NCBI GenBank assembly: GCA_023150455.1
Contig: JAKLKW010000001.1
Coordinates: forward strand, 1 to 64,000
From: Alphaproteobacteria bacterium
GTDB taxonomy: Bacteria; Pseudomonadota; Alphaproteobacteria; JAEULC01
Direction: 5' to 3'
DNA length: 64,000 bases
Part shown: piece after piece, positions 1 through 11,148 of the stretch
Layout of the letters: each line of letters opens with the position of its first letter
Numbering within the stretch: position 1 is the first letter of the stretch
Position numbers and translations under genes: made by a program
The notes under the pieces: model-generated
The model's input: only the letters and a program-made list of their open reading frames with translations
The model's database searches: none
What the model was told of the DNA's origin: nothing

Positions 1-1
1 T

Positions 2-1036
2 GCGCAGGCGGTCTACTGGTTCGGCACCGGTGCCGGCATCGGCCTGATCCTGATCGGGCTCGTCGCCGCCTGCTGGGCGGCGCTGCGCCGGCCCGGCGGC
101 TGGAGCGCCGGCCTGGCGCTGGCGGCGGCGCTGGCCGTGGCGGCCCTCGCGCCGCTCGGTCTTCTTGGCCCGCCCCATCGCCTCGGCGCGGCCGCGCCCG
201 GGCTGTGGCTGGCGGTCGCGGGCCTTGTCTGCCTGGCCTGGCGCGCGCTCGAGACGCTGGCGCGTCTCCCGGCCGGGCGCCTGCTGGGCCTGGTCGTGCC
301 GGGCCTGTTCGGGCTCGCCGTCCTGTTCCTGTGGGAGATGCTGGTGCGCGGCTTCGAGATCCCGCGCGTGCTGCTGCCGAGCCCGAGCCGGATCGGCGAT
401 GTCATGGCGGCCGGCGCCGACACGCTGGCACAGGATTTCCGCCAGACCTTCCTCAAGTCGGTGCTGGCCGGGTTCGCGCTCGGCTCGGGCCTGGGATTCG
501 CCGCGGCGGTCATGATCGACCGCTCGCCCTTCCTGCAGCGCGGCCTGCTGCCGCTGGGTGCCCTGGTCAGCGCCATCCCGATCGTCGGCATCGCGCCGAT
601 CATGGTGATGTGGTTCGGCTTCGACTGGCAGTCGAAGGCGGCGGTGATCGTCGTCATGACCTTCTTCCCCATGCTGGTGAACGCGCTGGCGGGCTTGAAC
701 GCGGCCGGCGGCATCGAGCGCGACCTGATGCGGTCCTACGCCGCCGGCTACTGGAGCACGCTCGTGAAGCTGCGCCTGCCCAACGCCTTGCCCTTCGTGT
801 TCAACGCGCTGAAGATCAACTCGACCCTGGCGCTGATCGGCGCCATCGTCGCCGAGTTCTTCGGCACGCCGATCGTCGGCATGGGCTTCCGCATCTCGAC
901 CGAGGTCGGCCGCATGAACATCGACATGGTCTGGGCGACCATCGCGGTCGCGGCCGTGGCCGGGTCGGCGTTCTACGGCCTCGTCGCGCTGATCGAGCGC
1001 GGCTTGACCTTCTGGCATCCGTCGTTCCGCAGTTAG
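2..1036 (+). CDS. ABC transporter permease, SsuC/ThiX/TauC-like (5' end outside the window)
   Basis: The ORF is open to the window start (AQAVYWFGTGAG...). It contains the binding-protein-dependent permease segment LVSAIPIVGIAPIMVMWFGFDWQSKAAVIVVMTFFPMLVNALAGL and ends at TAG 1036. Confidence 0.88.
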   Translation, partial: AQAVYWFGTGAGIGLILIGLVAACWAALRRPGGWSAGLALAAALAVAALAPLGLLGPPHRLGAAAPGLWLAVAGLVCLAWRALETLARLPAGRLLGLVVPGLFGLAVLFLWEMLVRGFEIPRVLLPSPSRIGDVMAAGADTLAQDFRQTFLKSVLAGFALGSGLGFAAAVMIDRSPFLQRGLLPLGALVSAIPIVGIAPIMVMWFGFDWQSKAAVIVVMTFFPMLVNALAGLNAAGGIERDLMRSYAAGYWSTLVKLRLPNALPFVFNALKINSTLALIGAIVAEFFGTPIVGMGFRISTEVGRMNIDMVWATIAVAAVAGSAFYGLVALIERGLTFWHPSFRS

Positions 1037-1075
1037 ACAGATCAACCACGAGCTCGAACCAGAGGAGGCAGGTAC

Positions 1076-2089
1076 ATGAGGAAATTCGCCATGCTGGCCG
1101 GCGCCGCCGCGCTGGCGCTCGCCGGGGTCTCGGTCGGCACCGGGGCCCAGGCGCAGGACAAGCTGACGCTGCAGCTCAAGTGGGTGACGCAGGCGCAGTT
1201 CGCCGGCTACTACGTCGCCAAGGACAAGGGCTTCTACAAGGCCGAGAAGCTGGACGTCACGATCAAGCCGGGCGGCCCCGACATCGCCCCGGCGCAGGTG
1301 ATCGCCGGCGGCGGCGCCGACGTCATCATCGACTGGATGCCGTCGGCGCTGGCGACGCGCGAGAAGGGCGTGCCGCTGGTCAACATCGCCCAGGTCTTCA
1401 AGCGCTCGGGCATGATGCTGACCTGCCGCAAGGACAGCGGCATCAAGAGCCCGGCCGACTTCAAGGGCCGCACGCTGGGCGTGTGGTTCTTCGGCAACGA
1501 GTATCCGTTCCTTTCCTGGATGGACAAGCTGGGCCTCAAGACCGCCGGCGCCAACGCCGACATCAAGGTGCTGAAGCAGGGCTTCAACGTCGACCCGCTC
1601 CTGCAGAAGCAGGCCGACTGCATCTCGACCATGACCTACAACGAGTACTGGCAGGTGATCGACGCCGGCATCAAGCCCGACCAGCTTCTGGTCTACAAGT
1701 ACGAGGACCAGGGCGTCGCCACGCTCGAGGACGGGCTCTACACGACCGAGGCGAAGCTCAAGGACCCGGCCATGGCCGACAGGCTCGTGCGCTTCGTGCG
1801 CGCCTCGGTCAAGGGCTGGGACCACGCGATCAAGAACCAGGCCGAGGCGGTCAGGATCGTGCTCGACAACGACGCGACCGGCGCGCAGAAGGAGGCGCAC
1901 CAGAAGCGCATGATGGGCGAGATCGCCAAGCTGGTGGCGGACCAGCCCAAGGGCATCGGCTACCTCGAGCCGGCCGACTACGAGCGCACGGTCGCCACGC
2001 TGCTCGGCGGCAAGTCCGACCCGGTCATCACCAAGAAGCCGGAAGGCGCGTGGACCCACGCCATCATCGAGAAGGCGCGGAAGAACTAG
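1076..2089 (+). CDS. ABC transporter substrate-binding protein, NMT1/THI5-like
   Basis: Signal peptide MRKFAMLAGAAALALAGVSVGTGAQAQ, then LTLQLKWVTQAQFAGYYVAKDKGFYKAEKLDVTIKPGG, typical of the NMT1/ThiY family. RBS aggaggcag upstream. Confidence 0.92.
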   Translation: MRKFAMLAGAAALALAGVSVGTGAQAQDKLTLQLKWVTQAQFAGYYVAKDKGFYKAEKLDVTIKPGGPDIAPAQVIAGGGADVIIDWMPSALATREKGVPLVNIAQVFKRSGMMLTCRKDSGIKSPADFKGRTLGVWFFGNEYPFLSWMDKLGLKTAGANADIKVLKQGFNVDPLLQKQADCISTMTYNEYWQVIDAGIKPDQLLVYKYEDQGVATLEDGLYTTEAKLKDPAMADRLVRFVRASVKGWDHAIKNQAEAVRIVLDNDATGAQKEAHQKRMMGEIAKLVADQPKGIGYLEPADYERTVATLLGGKSDPVITKKPEGAWTHAIIEKARKN

Positions 2090-2097
2090 GCGCCGGC

Positions 2098-2153
2098 TCG
2101 CTGCGCTGTCTTTGCCCCCTTCCGCGCCGCCGGGCGCGGAAGGGGCGGCGCAG
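2098..2153 (+). terminator. Strong stem-loop downstream of the NMT1-like gene, candidate terminator
   Basis: GCCCCCTTCCGCGCC-gccg-GGCGCGGAAGGGGC (2114-2146) flanked by an outer CGCTGCG/CGCAGCG pair. Confidence 0.6.
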
Positions 2154-2353
2154 CGATATTCCGCCCGCTCGAGGCGCTGTCCGGTCCGTCCATGCGACGC
2201 ATCCGGCGCATCGATTTCACCGCGGTGCAATCACGGCGCTGGCATCGGCGTTGACTTCCCCGAGTCGCAGCGCGGCGAACTCGCCGTGGTGGTCGCTCCG
2301 CGGGGCACGGACTCGGCGGGCATGGATCGGGCCGGTCGCGACGCGCTAATCTG

Positions 2354-2815
2354 ATGCCGGGGGCGGCGGTGCGGGTCTTCTGGAAGCAGCAAGACGTCTG
2401 GGCCGGACTGCTGATCATGGCGCTGGGAGGACTGGCGTTGTGGCTGGCCGGCAATCTGGCCATGGGACAGGCCGTGCGCATGGGTCCCGGCTACGTGCCG
2501 CGCATCCTGGCGGGTGTGGTCGTCGCGCTCGGCGCCGTCGTCTGCGGCCGCGGCTTGGTTGCCGGCGGGGTCTCGGCTGGTTCCTGGGCGCTGCGGCCGC
2601 TCGCGGTGATACTGGCCTCGATTGTCGCCTTCGGCTTCCTGATCGAACGCCTGGGATTGGTGCTGGCCTCGATCGCGCTGGTGACGGTCGCGCGGGTCGC
2701 GGCTGGCAGGGAACGCCCCGTCGAAACCGTCGCACTGGCGATGGCGCTCGCCGCCTTCGCCGCGGCGACGTTCGTCGGGCTGCTCGGCCTGCCGTTCAAG
2801 CTGTGGCCGGCCTGA
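2354..2815 (+). CDS. tctB: Tripartite tricarboxylate transporter TctB family small permease
   Basis: Four hydrophobic segments and the AMGQAVRMGPGYVPRILAGVVVALG motif of TctB; directly upstream of tctA. Confidence 0.85.
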   Translation: MPGAAVRVFWKQQDVWAGLLIMALGGLALWLAGNLAMGQAVRMGPGYVPRILAGVVVALGAVVCGRGLVAGGVSAGSWALRPLAVILASIVAFGFLIERLGLVLASIALVTVARVAAGRERPVETVALAMALAAFAAATFVGLLGLPFKLWPA

Positions 2816-2821
2816 GGCGCG

Positions 2822-4321
2822 ATGGACCTGCTGGTCAACATCGCGCATGGGTTTTCCGTCGCCCTGACGCCGGCCAACGTGTTCTTCTGTTTCCTTGGCG
2901 CGCTGTTGGGAACGCTGATCGGCGTGCTGCCCGGCATCGGGCCCCTTGCCACGATCGCCATGCTGCTCCCGATCACCTTCGCGCTGCCTCCCGTCGGGGC
3001 GCTGATCATGCTGGCGGGAATCTACTACGGCGCGCAGTACGGCGGCTCGACCACGGCGATCCTGGTCAACATCCCCGGCGAATCCTCGGCGGTCGTGACA
3101 TGCCTCGACGGCTACCAGATGGCGCGGCAGGGGCGCGCCGGACCGGCGCTCGCCATCGCGGCGCTCGGCTCGTTCCTCGCCGGATGCGTGGCGACGGTGG
3201 TGATCGCCCTGGTGTCGGAGCCGCTCACGGTCCTCGCGCAGCGCTTCCAGGCGCCCGAGTACTTCGCCCTGATGACCCTGGGCCTGGTCGGGTCGGTGGT
3301 GCTGGCCAAGGGCTCCGTGCTCAAGGCCGTTGCCATGATCTTCATCGGCCTGCTGCTGGGCACGGTCGGCACCGACGTGAACACCGGGCAGATGCGGATG
3401 ACCTTCGGCATCCACGAGCTGGCCGACGGCATCGGCTTCGTGCCGCTCGCGATGGGCCTGTTCGGCATCGCCGAGATCGTGGCGAACCTGGGCGCGGCGG
3501 GCGGCCAGCCCGTGCGGCCGGAGCGCGTCGACCGCCTGATGCCGTCGCGCGAGGATCTGCGCCGTTCGACGCCTGCCGTGCTTCGCGGCACGGCGATCGG
3601 CTCGGCGCTGGGCGTGCTGCCGGGCGGCGGCGCGCTGGTGGCCGCCTTCGCGGCCTATACCGTGGAGAAGAAGCTCGCGGCCGATCCCAGCCGGTTCGGG
3701 CGGGGCGCGATCGAGGGGGTCGCCGCCGCGGAGTCGGCCAACAACGCCGGCGCGCAGACGTCGTTCATCCCGATGCTGACCCTCGGCATCCCGCCCAACG
3801 CGGTCATGGCGCTGATGATCGGGGCGATGGCGATCCACGGAATCACGCCCGGTCCCGAGGTGGTGACCAAGCAGCCCGACCTGTTCTGGGGCATGGTCGC
3901 CAGCATGTGGATCGGCAACCTGATGCTGGTCGTCATCAACCTGCCGCTGATCGGCATCTGGGTCCGGCTATTGCGCGTGCCCTATCGGCTGCTGTTCCCG
4001 GCGATCATGCTGTTCTGCGCCATCGGCGTGTACAGCCTGAACAACTCGGTGGTCGAGGTCATGCTGATGGCGCTGTTCGGTCTGCTTGGGTATGTCCTGC
4101 ACAAGCTCGATTGCGAACCGGCGCCGTTGCTGCTCGGCTTCATCCTGGGGCCGCTGATGGAGGAGAACCTGCGTCGCGCCATGCTGATCTCGCGCGGCGA
4201 CCCGCTGGTGTTCGTCACCCGCCCGATCAGCGCCGGGCTGCTGCTGCTCGCAGCACTGCTGCTCGTCCTCGTCATCGTGCCGGCGATCCAGCGCAAGCGT
4301 GCCGAGACGTTCGTCGAGTAG
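2822..4321 (+). CDS. tctA: Tripartite tricarboxylate transporter TctA family large permease
   Basis: GTLIGVLPGIGPLATIAMLLPITF, IYYGAQYGGSTTAILVNIPGESSAVVTCLDGYQMARQGRAGPAL and PGGGALVAAFAAYTVEKK are TctA hallmarks. Confidence 0.96.
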   Translation: MDLLVNIAHGFSVALTPANVFFCFLGALLGTLIGVLPGIGPLATIAMLLPITFALPPVGALIMLAGIYYGAQYGGSTTAILVNIPGESSAVVTCLDGYQMARQGRAGPALAIAALGSFLAGCVATVVIALVSEPLTVLAQRFQAPEYFALMTLGLVGSVVLAKGSVLKAVAMIFIGLLLGTVGTDVNTGQMRMTFGIHELADGIGFVPLAMGLFGIAEIVANLGAAGGQPVRPERVDRLMPSREDLRRSTPAVLRGTAIGSALGVLPGGGALVAAFAAYTVEKKLAADPSRFGRGAIEGVAAAESANNAGAQTSFIPMLTLGIPPNAVMALMIGAMAIHGITPGPEVVTKQPDLFWGMVASMWIGNLMLVVINLPLIGIWVRLLRVPYRLLFPAIMLFCAIGVYSLNNSVVEVMLMALFGLLGYVLHKLDCEPAPLLLGFILGPLMEENLRRAMLISRGDPLVFVTRPISAGLLLLAALLLVLVIVPAIQRKRAETFVE

Positions 4322-4327
4322 CCGCCT

Positions 4328-5119
4328 CTAGGGGATGCAGATCTTGTCCGACTCGATGTCGGAGATGAATCCGTAAGACGGCGCCGAGGTGATCATAAGC
4401 TCGGTTCTGGCGGCGACCGCGACGGTCTGCGGCGTTACGCTGCAGGCCCAGAAGGTCGGCACCAGGCCCGGCGGCACGGGCGGCACCGGCGTCCCGGTCA
4501 TCGGATGCTCCAGGTCGCAGCCCAGCGCTGCCGGATCGCCGACATGGATCGGCGCGCCGTGGTTGAAGGGGAAGCGGCTGGTCAACTGCGTCGCGATGAT
4601 CAGCTCGGCCGGAGTCAGCCAGCGCATGGTCACGACCAACGGCCCGCGGAACGGGCCGGACGGGTCGGTTTCGACCCTGGTGCGCAGCACCCAGCGGTTC
4701 TTCCCGGTCTGCACCCCGGCCCGGCGCAGCGCCAGGTCGCAGCTCGTGTTCGAGCCGATGAAAAAGCTGACGAAGTCGTCGCGCCACAGCGGGCGGATGT
4801 CGGCTACGTCCTCGACCCGCTCGCCGTGGCGGTAGACCGAATAAAGCGGCAGATCGGTGCGCAGGTCGGCGCCGGGGGCCAGCCGCTTCGGCTCCCATTG
4901 CCCGGCCTCGACCACCTCCAGCACCGGACAGGGCTTCTGGTTGCGCTGGCAGAACACCATGAAATCCAGTGCTTGCGCCTTCGGCAGCACGACCAGGGCG
5001 CATTGCACGTAACCGGGCGCCACATTGCGCGTGATGCGGCGGAACGTGCCCGCGCGGCATTCCATGCGCACCTGCTGCGCCGGGGTCAGCGCCGGCCGGT
5101 CGACCGTGTCGGGACACAT
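4328..5119 (-). CDS. Putative hydro-lyase, DUF1445 / YcsI family
   Basis: 263 aa; CRAGTFRRITRNVAPGYVQCALVVLPKAQALDFMVFCQRNQKPCPVLEV and GSNTSCDLALRRAGV...MRWLTPAELIIATQLTSRFPFNHGAPIHVGDP are diagnostic of this family. Confidence 0.88.
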   Translation of the reverse strand: MCPDTVDRPALTPAQQVRMECRAGTFRRITRNVAPGYVQCALVVLPKAQALDFMVFCQRNQKPCPVLEVVEAGQWEPKRLAPGADLRTDLPLYSVYRHGERVEDVADIRPLWRDDFVSFFIGSNTSCDLALRRAGVQTGKNRWVLRTRVETDPSGPFRGPLVVTMRWLTPAELIIATQLTSRFPFNHGAPIHVGDPAALGCDLEHPMTGTPVPPVPPGLVPTFWACSVTPQTVAVAARTELMITSAPSYGFISDIESDKICIP

Positions 5120-5126
5120 CGGGCGA

Positions 5127-6110
5127 TTACTCGGCCTTGAGGCCGAGCTGCCGGATCATCTTCCCCCAGCGGTCGAATTCCATCCTGGTCGTCTTGTCGA
5201 GCTCGGCACCGGGCGCGCCGATGCCCTCGGCGAACATGTCGGCTAGGCGCTTGCTCATCGCCGGGTCCTTCATGGCGATCTGCGCGGCTTGCTGCAGCTT
5301 GGCGATAACGGGTGCCGGGGTGCCGACGGGCGCATAGATCCCGGTCCAGGAATCGGTCACGAAATCCTTGTAGCCGGCATCAACCATCGTCTGCGTGTCG
5401 GGCAGCGCAGCCGAGCGCTTGGCCGACATCACCGCCAATGCCTTCACCTTGCCCGCCTGGATATGCGGCAGTGCCGTTTGAAGGTTATCGACGATCAGCG
5501 GCACCTCGCCGGCGATCACACCCTGGAGTGCCGGTCCCCCGCCCTTGTACGGCACGTGCACCAGGTCGATGCCGGCCTGGGCCTTGAGCATCTCGGTGGC
5601 CAGGTGGGCATGAGTGCCATTCCCGCCGGTGGCGTAGTTGTACTTGCCGGGGTTCGCTTTCGCGAGCTTGACCAGATCGGGAACGTTGGAAACGCCGAGG
5701 CTCGGATGGGCGACCAGCACGATCGGTGCGATGGTCATCAGGGCCACGGGCTGGAATGCCTTGAGGCTGTCGTAGGGCAGGTTCTGGTAGAGGTTCGGTG
5801 CGATCCCGTGCGTCGACACCGTGCCCGCCATCAGCGTGTATCCGTCCGCCGGCGCCTTGGCGACATAGGCTGCGGCGATGGTGCCGCCGGCGCCGCCGCG
5901 GTTTTCAACGATCACGCGCTGTCCGAGCGGCTCGGCCATGCGGTCCGCGAACAGGCGCGCCATCACGTCGGTGGCGCCGCCTGGCGGGAACCCGACGACG
6001 ATCGTGACAGGCTTGCCGGGGTACGAATCCTGCGCCATCGCCGGTGCACATGCGATCGCGCCGGTCAAGACGGCAAGCCCGGCCATGGTCAGCGAGCGAA
6101 CGCGGCGCAT
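5127..6110 (-). CDS. Bug/TctC family tripartite tricarboxylate transporter receptor (substrate-binding) protein
   Basis: Signal peptide, then DSYPGKPVTIVVGFPPGGATDVMARLFADRMAEPLGQRVIVENRGGAGGTIAAAYVAKAPADGYTL. Confidence 0.96.
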   Translation of the reverse strand: MRRVRSLTMAGLAVLTGAIACAPAMAQDSYPGKPVTIVVGFPPGGATDVMARLFADRMAEPLGQRVIVENRGGAGGTIAAAYVAKAPADGYTLMAGTVSTHGIAPNLYQNLPYDSLKAFQPVALMTIAPIVLVAHPSLGVSNVPDLVKLAKANPGKYNYATGGNGTHAHLATEMLKAQAGIDLVHVPYKGGGPALQGVIAGEVPLIVDNLQTALPHIQAGKVKALAVMSAKRSAALPDTQTMVDAGYKDFVTDSWTGIYAPVGTPAPVIAKLQQAAQIAMKDPAMSKRLADMFAEGIGAPGAELDKTTRMEFDRWGKMIRQLGLKAE

Positions 6111-6189
6111 GAGGACCCCCCTGTCTGATAGGATGAAGCAAAAGTCTAGCCGACTCTGGCCATGCTGTCAGCGAACGGGGCGGCCGAGC

Positions 6190-7650
6190 TCAATGGATGT
6201 CTTCCTTGCGTGCATATCGATATGGCAGCGCACGCAAATCGACCCCGGCGGGACCCGGCGTGTCGACCTCGACGAAGCCGCGGCAAAGCGGGGCGAACGC
6301 GCCGCGAAAATGGTTCTTGCCCTTGACGCAGAGCAGGCGCAGCGCCCGCACGTCGATGCCGTGCAGATCGAAATAGGCCGTGTCGTTGACCGGCTCGCGG
6401 CGACTGGTGACGATGGTTTGGATGCCCGCGACGTCGAGCACGGCCGTCGGCCCCATGCGCACGGTCAGCCCCTTGTGCATCGGACCGCGATTGGTGAACA
6501 CGCCGTCGGTCAGTCTGCGCACGCTGGCGGTGACCGGCACCGGCGGGCCGAACTCGCGCGTCACCTGGCCCCCGAGGGTGCAGTCTAGCCGCGTGCCGAC
6601 GCCGGCCTCCCGGGCGCGTTCCACCAGCGCGGCGTCGCAGAAATAGGCGAAGGCGGTCGGCTTGTCGGGCTTCATGTCGACGAGCGCTCGAAACAGTCCC
6701 GGCGTATCGGCGATTCCGCCCGAATAGGTGTTGTCGGCAGACTCCAGCGTCACGGCCGGACCGACGCCCTGCAGCGACATCGCCCGCTGCAGTCCTTCGG
6801 CTGCGCCGGGCAGGGAGACGGAGAAGCGCGAGGCGCGCGCGCGCATCGCCTCGGCCAGCGTCTTGGCCGCACGATCCGCCGCCGTCGCATCGCCGTCGGC
6901 GTGGACCATGATGGACGCGCCGGTGCAGGGCGTGTCCGCATAGGGAAACCCGCCGAACGGCGTCACATCGAGCACGGCGCCGACCTCGGCGGCGCGCGCC
7001 ATGGCCTCGAGCTCCATCATCGGGCCGTCGGTCGTGCGCATGTTGAAGCTGTGCAAGATGCAGCCCGGTCGCACCAAGCGCCCTACCGGCCGCAGTCGCC
7101 CGGCGACCGTGGCTTCGAGCATCGACAGCACACGTGCCGCGGTTTCGCGCATATCGAGATGCGGCAGGGTCTTGTAGCCGGCGCCGACGTCGATCACCTC
7201 GACCATCTCCGGGCCCAGGTTTGCGTGCATGTCGAAACTCACGCCGAGCGGCGTGGTACCGATGATCCGCCGGACCGCGCGCAGCAGCTCCAGTTCCGGC
7301 TGCGGCCGCCTTGCCGTCGCGAGCGCCCCATGCAGCGAGAGGTAGACGGCGTCCCATCGCCGCTCCGCGAGGTCGGCCAGCACTTCGCCCTTGAACGCGT
7401 CGAACAGCGCGTCATCCATCGGTCCGCCGGGCTGCGCGGAAGCGCAGCGCGAGACTGCGACCGCCCAGTCCGGGCTGCGGTCGGCAAAGTCTGTCACCGC
7501 GGCCAGTTCGGTCGGCGTATCGCGGAAGGGCCGCAGCGCCGAGGCTCCGCGAGCCCATTCCGTGCCCTCGAACTCGGCGAGATCGGTGGGCAGCGGCGAG
7601 AATGAGTTCACCTCGAGCCACAGCCGGGCGACCAGCAGATGCCTTGGCAT
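6190..7650 (-). CDS. M81 family metallopeptidase (microcystinase C / MlrC-like)
   Basis: 486 aa; LWLEVNSFSPLPTDLAEF...YLSLHGALATARR...GVSFDMHANLGPEMVE..GYKTLPHLDMRETAARV. Confidence 0.92.
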   Translation of the reverse strand: MPRHLLVARLWLEVNSFSPLPTDLAEFEGTEWARGASALRPFRDTPTELAAVTDFADRSPDWAVAVSRCASAQPGGPMDDALFDAFKGEVLADLAERRWDAVYLSLHGALATARRPQPELELLRAVRRIIGTTPLGVSFDMHANLGPEMVEVIDVGAGYKTLPHLDMRETAARVLSMLEATVAGRLRPVGRLVRPGCILHSFNMRTTDGPMMELEAMARAAEVGAVLDVTPFGGFPYADTPCTGASIMVHADGDATAADRAAKTLAEAMRARASRFSVSLPGAAEGLQRAMSLQGVGPAVTLESADNTYSGGIADTPGLFRALVDMKPDKPTAFAYFCDAALVERAREAGVGTRLDCTLGGQVTREFGPPVPVTASVRRLTDGVFTNRGPMHKGLTVRMGPTAVLDVAGIQTIVTSRREPVNDTAYFDLHGIDVRALRLLCVKGKNHFRGAFAPLCRGFVEVDTPGPAGVDLRALPYRYARKEDIH

Positions 7651-7663
7651 GATATCGTTCCGA

Positions 7664-8116
7664 TCAGGTTGCGGTCGGCGGCAGGAACGCTATCACGGCC
7701 TCCACCGGCAAGCCGCGCTGAATGCCGGTCTGTCGATCCGGCGCGCGCAGCACGATGTTCTGATGATTCGGCATATGCGACTCGTCGAAACCAACGATAT
7801 GGCCCAAGGTCTCGCCCGCGACGACCACCCGGTCACCCTCGGCCAGGATGCCGCCCACGGTGAACTCGACGAAAGCGATTCCGGCGACGCGGTCGACCCG
7901 GCCTCCCGGTGCGGCGCTCGGCTCGTCGGTTGCCATCAGCTCGTGGATCTCGCCCCGGCGGACGGCGCGCGTGTTCGGCCGGATCAACTGCAATCCGCGC
8001 TGGTCGCGCACGAATTTCAGCACGGCGACCAGCACCCCGCGCAGCGGTCGGCGTGGATAGTCGGGCGGCGGAATGCGCTCTGCCGCGCAGAACGGATCGC
8101 CGCGCTCATCCTTCAT
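7664..8116 (-). CDS. Conserved hypothetical protein, ~150 aa
   Basis: ATG at 8116 (MKDERGDPFCAAERIPPPDYPRRPLRGVLVAVLKFVRDQRG...). Sits between the M81 and FAD genes, same strand, tight spacing. Confidence 0.65.
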   Translation of the reverse strand: MKDERGDPFCAAERIPPPDYPRRPLRGVLVAVLKFVRDQRGLQLIRPNTRAVRRGEIHELMATDEPSAAPGGRVDRVAGIAFVEFTVGGILAEGDRVVVAGETLGHIVGFDESHMPNHQNIVLRAPDRQTGIQRGLPVEAVIAFLPPTAT

Positions 8117-8130
8117 GGTTCCCCCCCGGG

Positions 8131-9366
8131 TCAAAACCGGTCGGCGCGGTAGGGCGTGAGGTCGACGCTCGGTCGACGCCGCTGGGCCAACTCCGCGACC
8201 AGCTTGCCAGTGATCGCGGCAAGCGCAAGCCCTACTTGATCGTGCCCGAAGGCGAGCAGCACATTCGGATGGCGCGGCGCCCGGTCGATGATCGGCAACG
8301 AGTCGGGCAGGGAGGGTCGCGGTCCCATCCACGGCACCCCTTCCTCATCGCAGATCGCCGGCGCCAGGGAGCGTGCATGGTGGAGAATGCGCCTGGCCTG
8401 TCGGAAATCCGGGGCCGCATCCGGCGAACCGAACTCGGCGATGCCCGTCACTCGCAGCCCGCTGCGCATCGAAGTCAGCACGACATGTCGTTCCGGCGCA
8501 TTGATCGGCCGCCGGAAGCGTGCCTTGGAGCCGGCCAGCTCGACGTTGTAGCCACGCTCGGCAACCAGCGGCACGCGAACGCCGAGGTCGGCGGCGAGTG
8601 ATGCGGACCATGCCCCGGCCGCGATTACGAACTGATCGGCCTCGTGTCTTCCTCCATCGCTGAGCGCGGCCCGGGGGCCGTCTTCGGTCATTTCGAAGCC
8701 GTGGACCCGCGCACGCAGCAATTGCCCGCCGCCGCGCACGAAATGCTCTGCCAGGGTGCGCACCAGCAGCAGCGGGTCCGTGGTGTGACCGACCTGAGGC
8801 AGCATCACGGCGTGACGGATGCTCGGCGACAAGGCGGGCTCCAGCTCGCGCGCCTCGTCGCCGCTCATGGTCTCGACCGCGATGCCGCGCCGCCGCCGCA
8901 TGTCCAGGCCGTAGCGCGATGCCGCCAGGCCTTCGTCGGTCTCGTACACGAGCAGCAGGCCTTCGCGCTCGACCAGGTGGCCGGCTCCCGCCGCTTCGAT
9001 CAGCGGCGCATAGGCGTCGAAGAGGTGCCGCTGCAGGGCGTGGCGGGCGTCCGCCGATGCCTCGGCGACTTCGCGGCGCGCATTGGCGAGGACGCCGGAA
9101 AGGAATCGCCAGGTGCGCGGCAGATCGCGCCAACGGACCGTGACGGGCGATCTCCGGTCGAACAGCATCGCCGGCACACGCCGTCGCAGGCCCGGCACCG
9201 CGGCTGGCACGCAGCTCGCGTAGCCGAACCCGCCGGAATTGCCGGCGGAGCATCCCGCGCCCGGCGCGTCGCGATCCACCAGGGAGACGGCGAATCCGGC
9301 ACGCTGAAGGTACAGCGCGCAGCACGTGCCGACGGCGCCGGCGCCGATGACCAGAATGCGGCGCAT
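8131..9366 (-). CDS. FAD-dependent oxidoreductase, D-amino-acid dehydrogenase (DadA)-like
   Basis: MRRILVIGAGAVGTCCALYLQRAGFAVSLVDRDAPGAGCSAGNSGGFGY Rossmann/FAD motif; C-terminal GHDQVGLALAAITGKLVAEL. Confidence 0.92.
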   Translation of the reverse strand: MRRILVIGAGAVGTCCALYLQRAGFAVSLVDRDAPGAGCSAGNSGGFGYASCVPAAVPGLRRRVPAMLFDRRSPVTVRWRDLPRTWRFLSGVLANARREVAEASADARHALQRHLFDAYAPLIEAAGAGHLVEREGLLLVYETDEGLAASRYGLDMRRRRGIAVETMSGDEARELEPALSPSIRHAVMLPQVGHTTDPLLLVRTLAEHFVRGGGQLLRARVHGFEMTEDGPRAALSDGGRHEADQFVIAAGAWSASLAADLGVRVPLVAERGYNVELAGSKARFRRPINAPERHVVLTSMRSGLRVTGIAEFGSPDAAPDFRQARRILHHARSLAPAICDEEGVPWMGPRPSLPDSLPIIDRAPRHPNVLLAFGHDQVGLALAAITGKLVAELAQRRRPSVDLTPYRADRF

Positions 9367-9486
9367 GTTGGAAGGCTAGATCCATCCATGTTCATGGGCC
9401 AGGCGATGCGTCGCTGTATCGCCGGGCCCGATCACCGCCGGTGACGGCGCGGGGCGCGTGCCAGGTCTTGGCGGCCTCTCTTGCCG

Positions 9487-10941
<1,455 letters not shown>

Positions 10942-11148
10942 TCACCTCCGTTGGAGCATCCCTGCCAGGCCCCTCGCGCGGAACCTGATCGTTTGGTCAA
11001 GTCTAGCGCGGGGAGGCGGGGCGGGCCAGCGGGAAGGGGGGCGCGGCCTGCGACCGCGATGCGGGCGGCCGCGCGTTGCGCTATCCTGGCCCTGCGAACC
11101 GGGGCGGACGGGCCGCATCGGGAAGTCGGACAGGGGCCAGCCCAGGAA

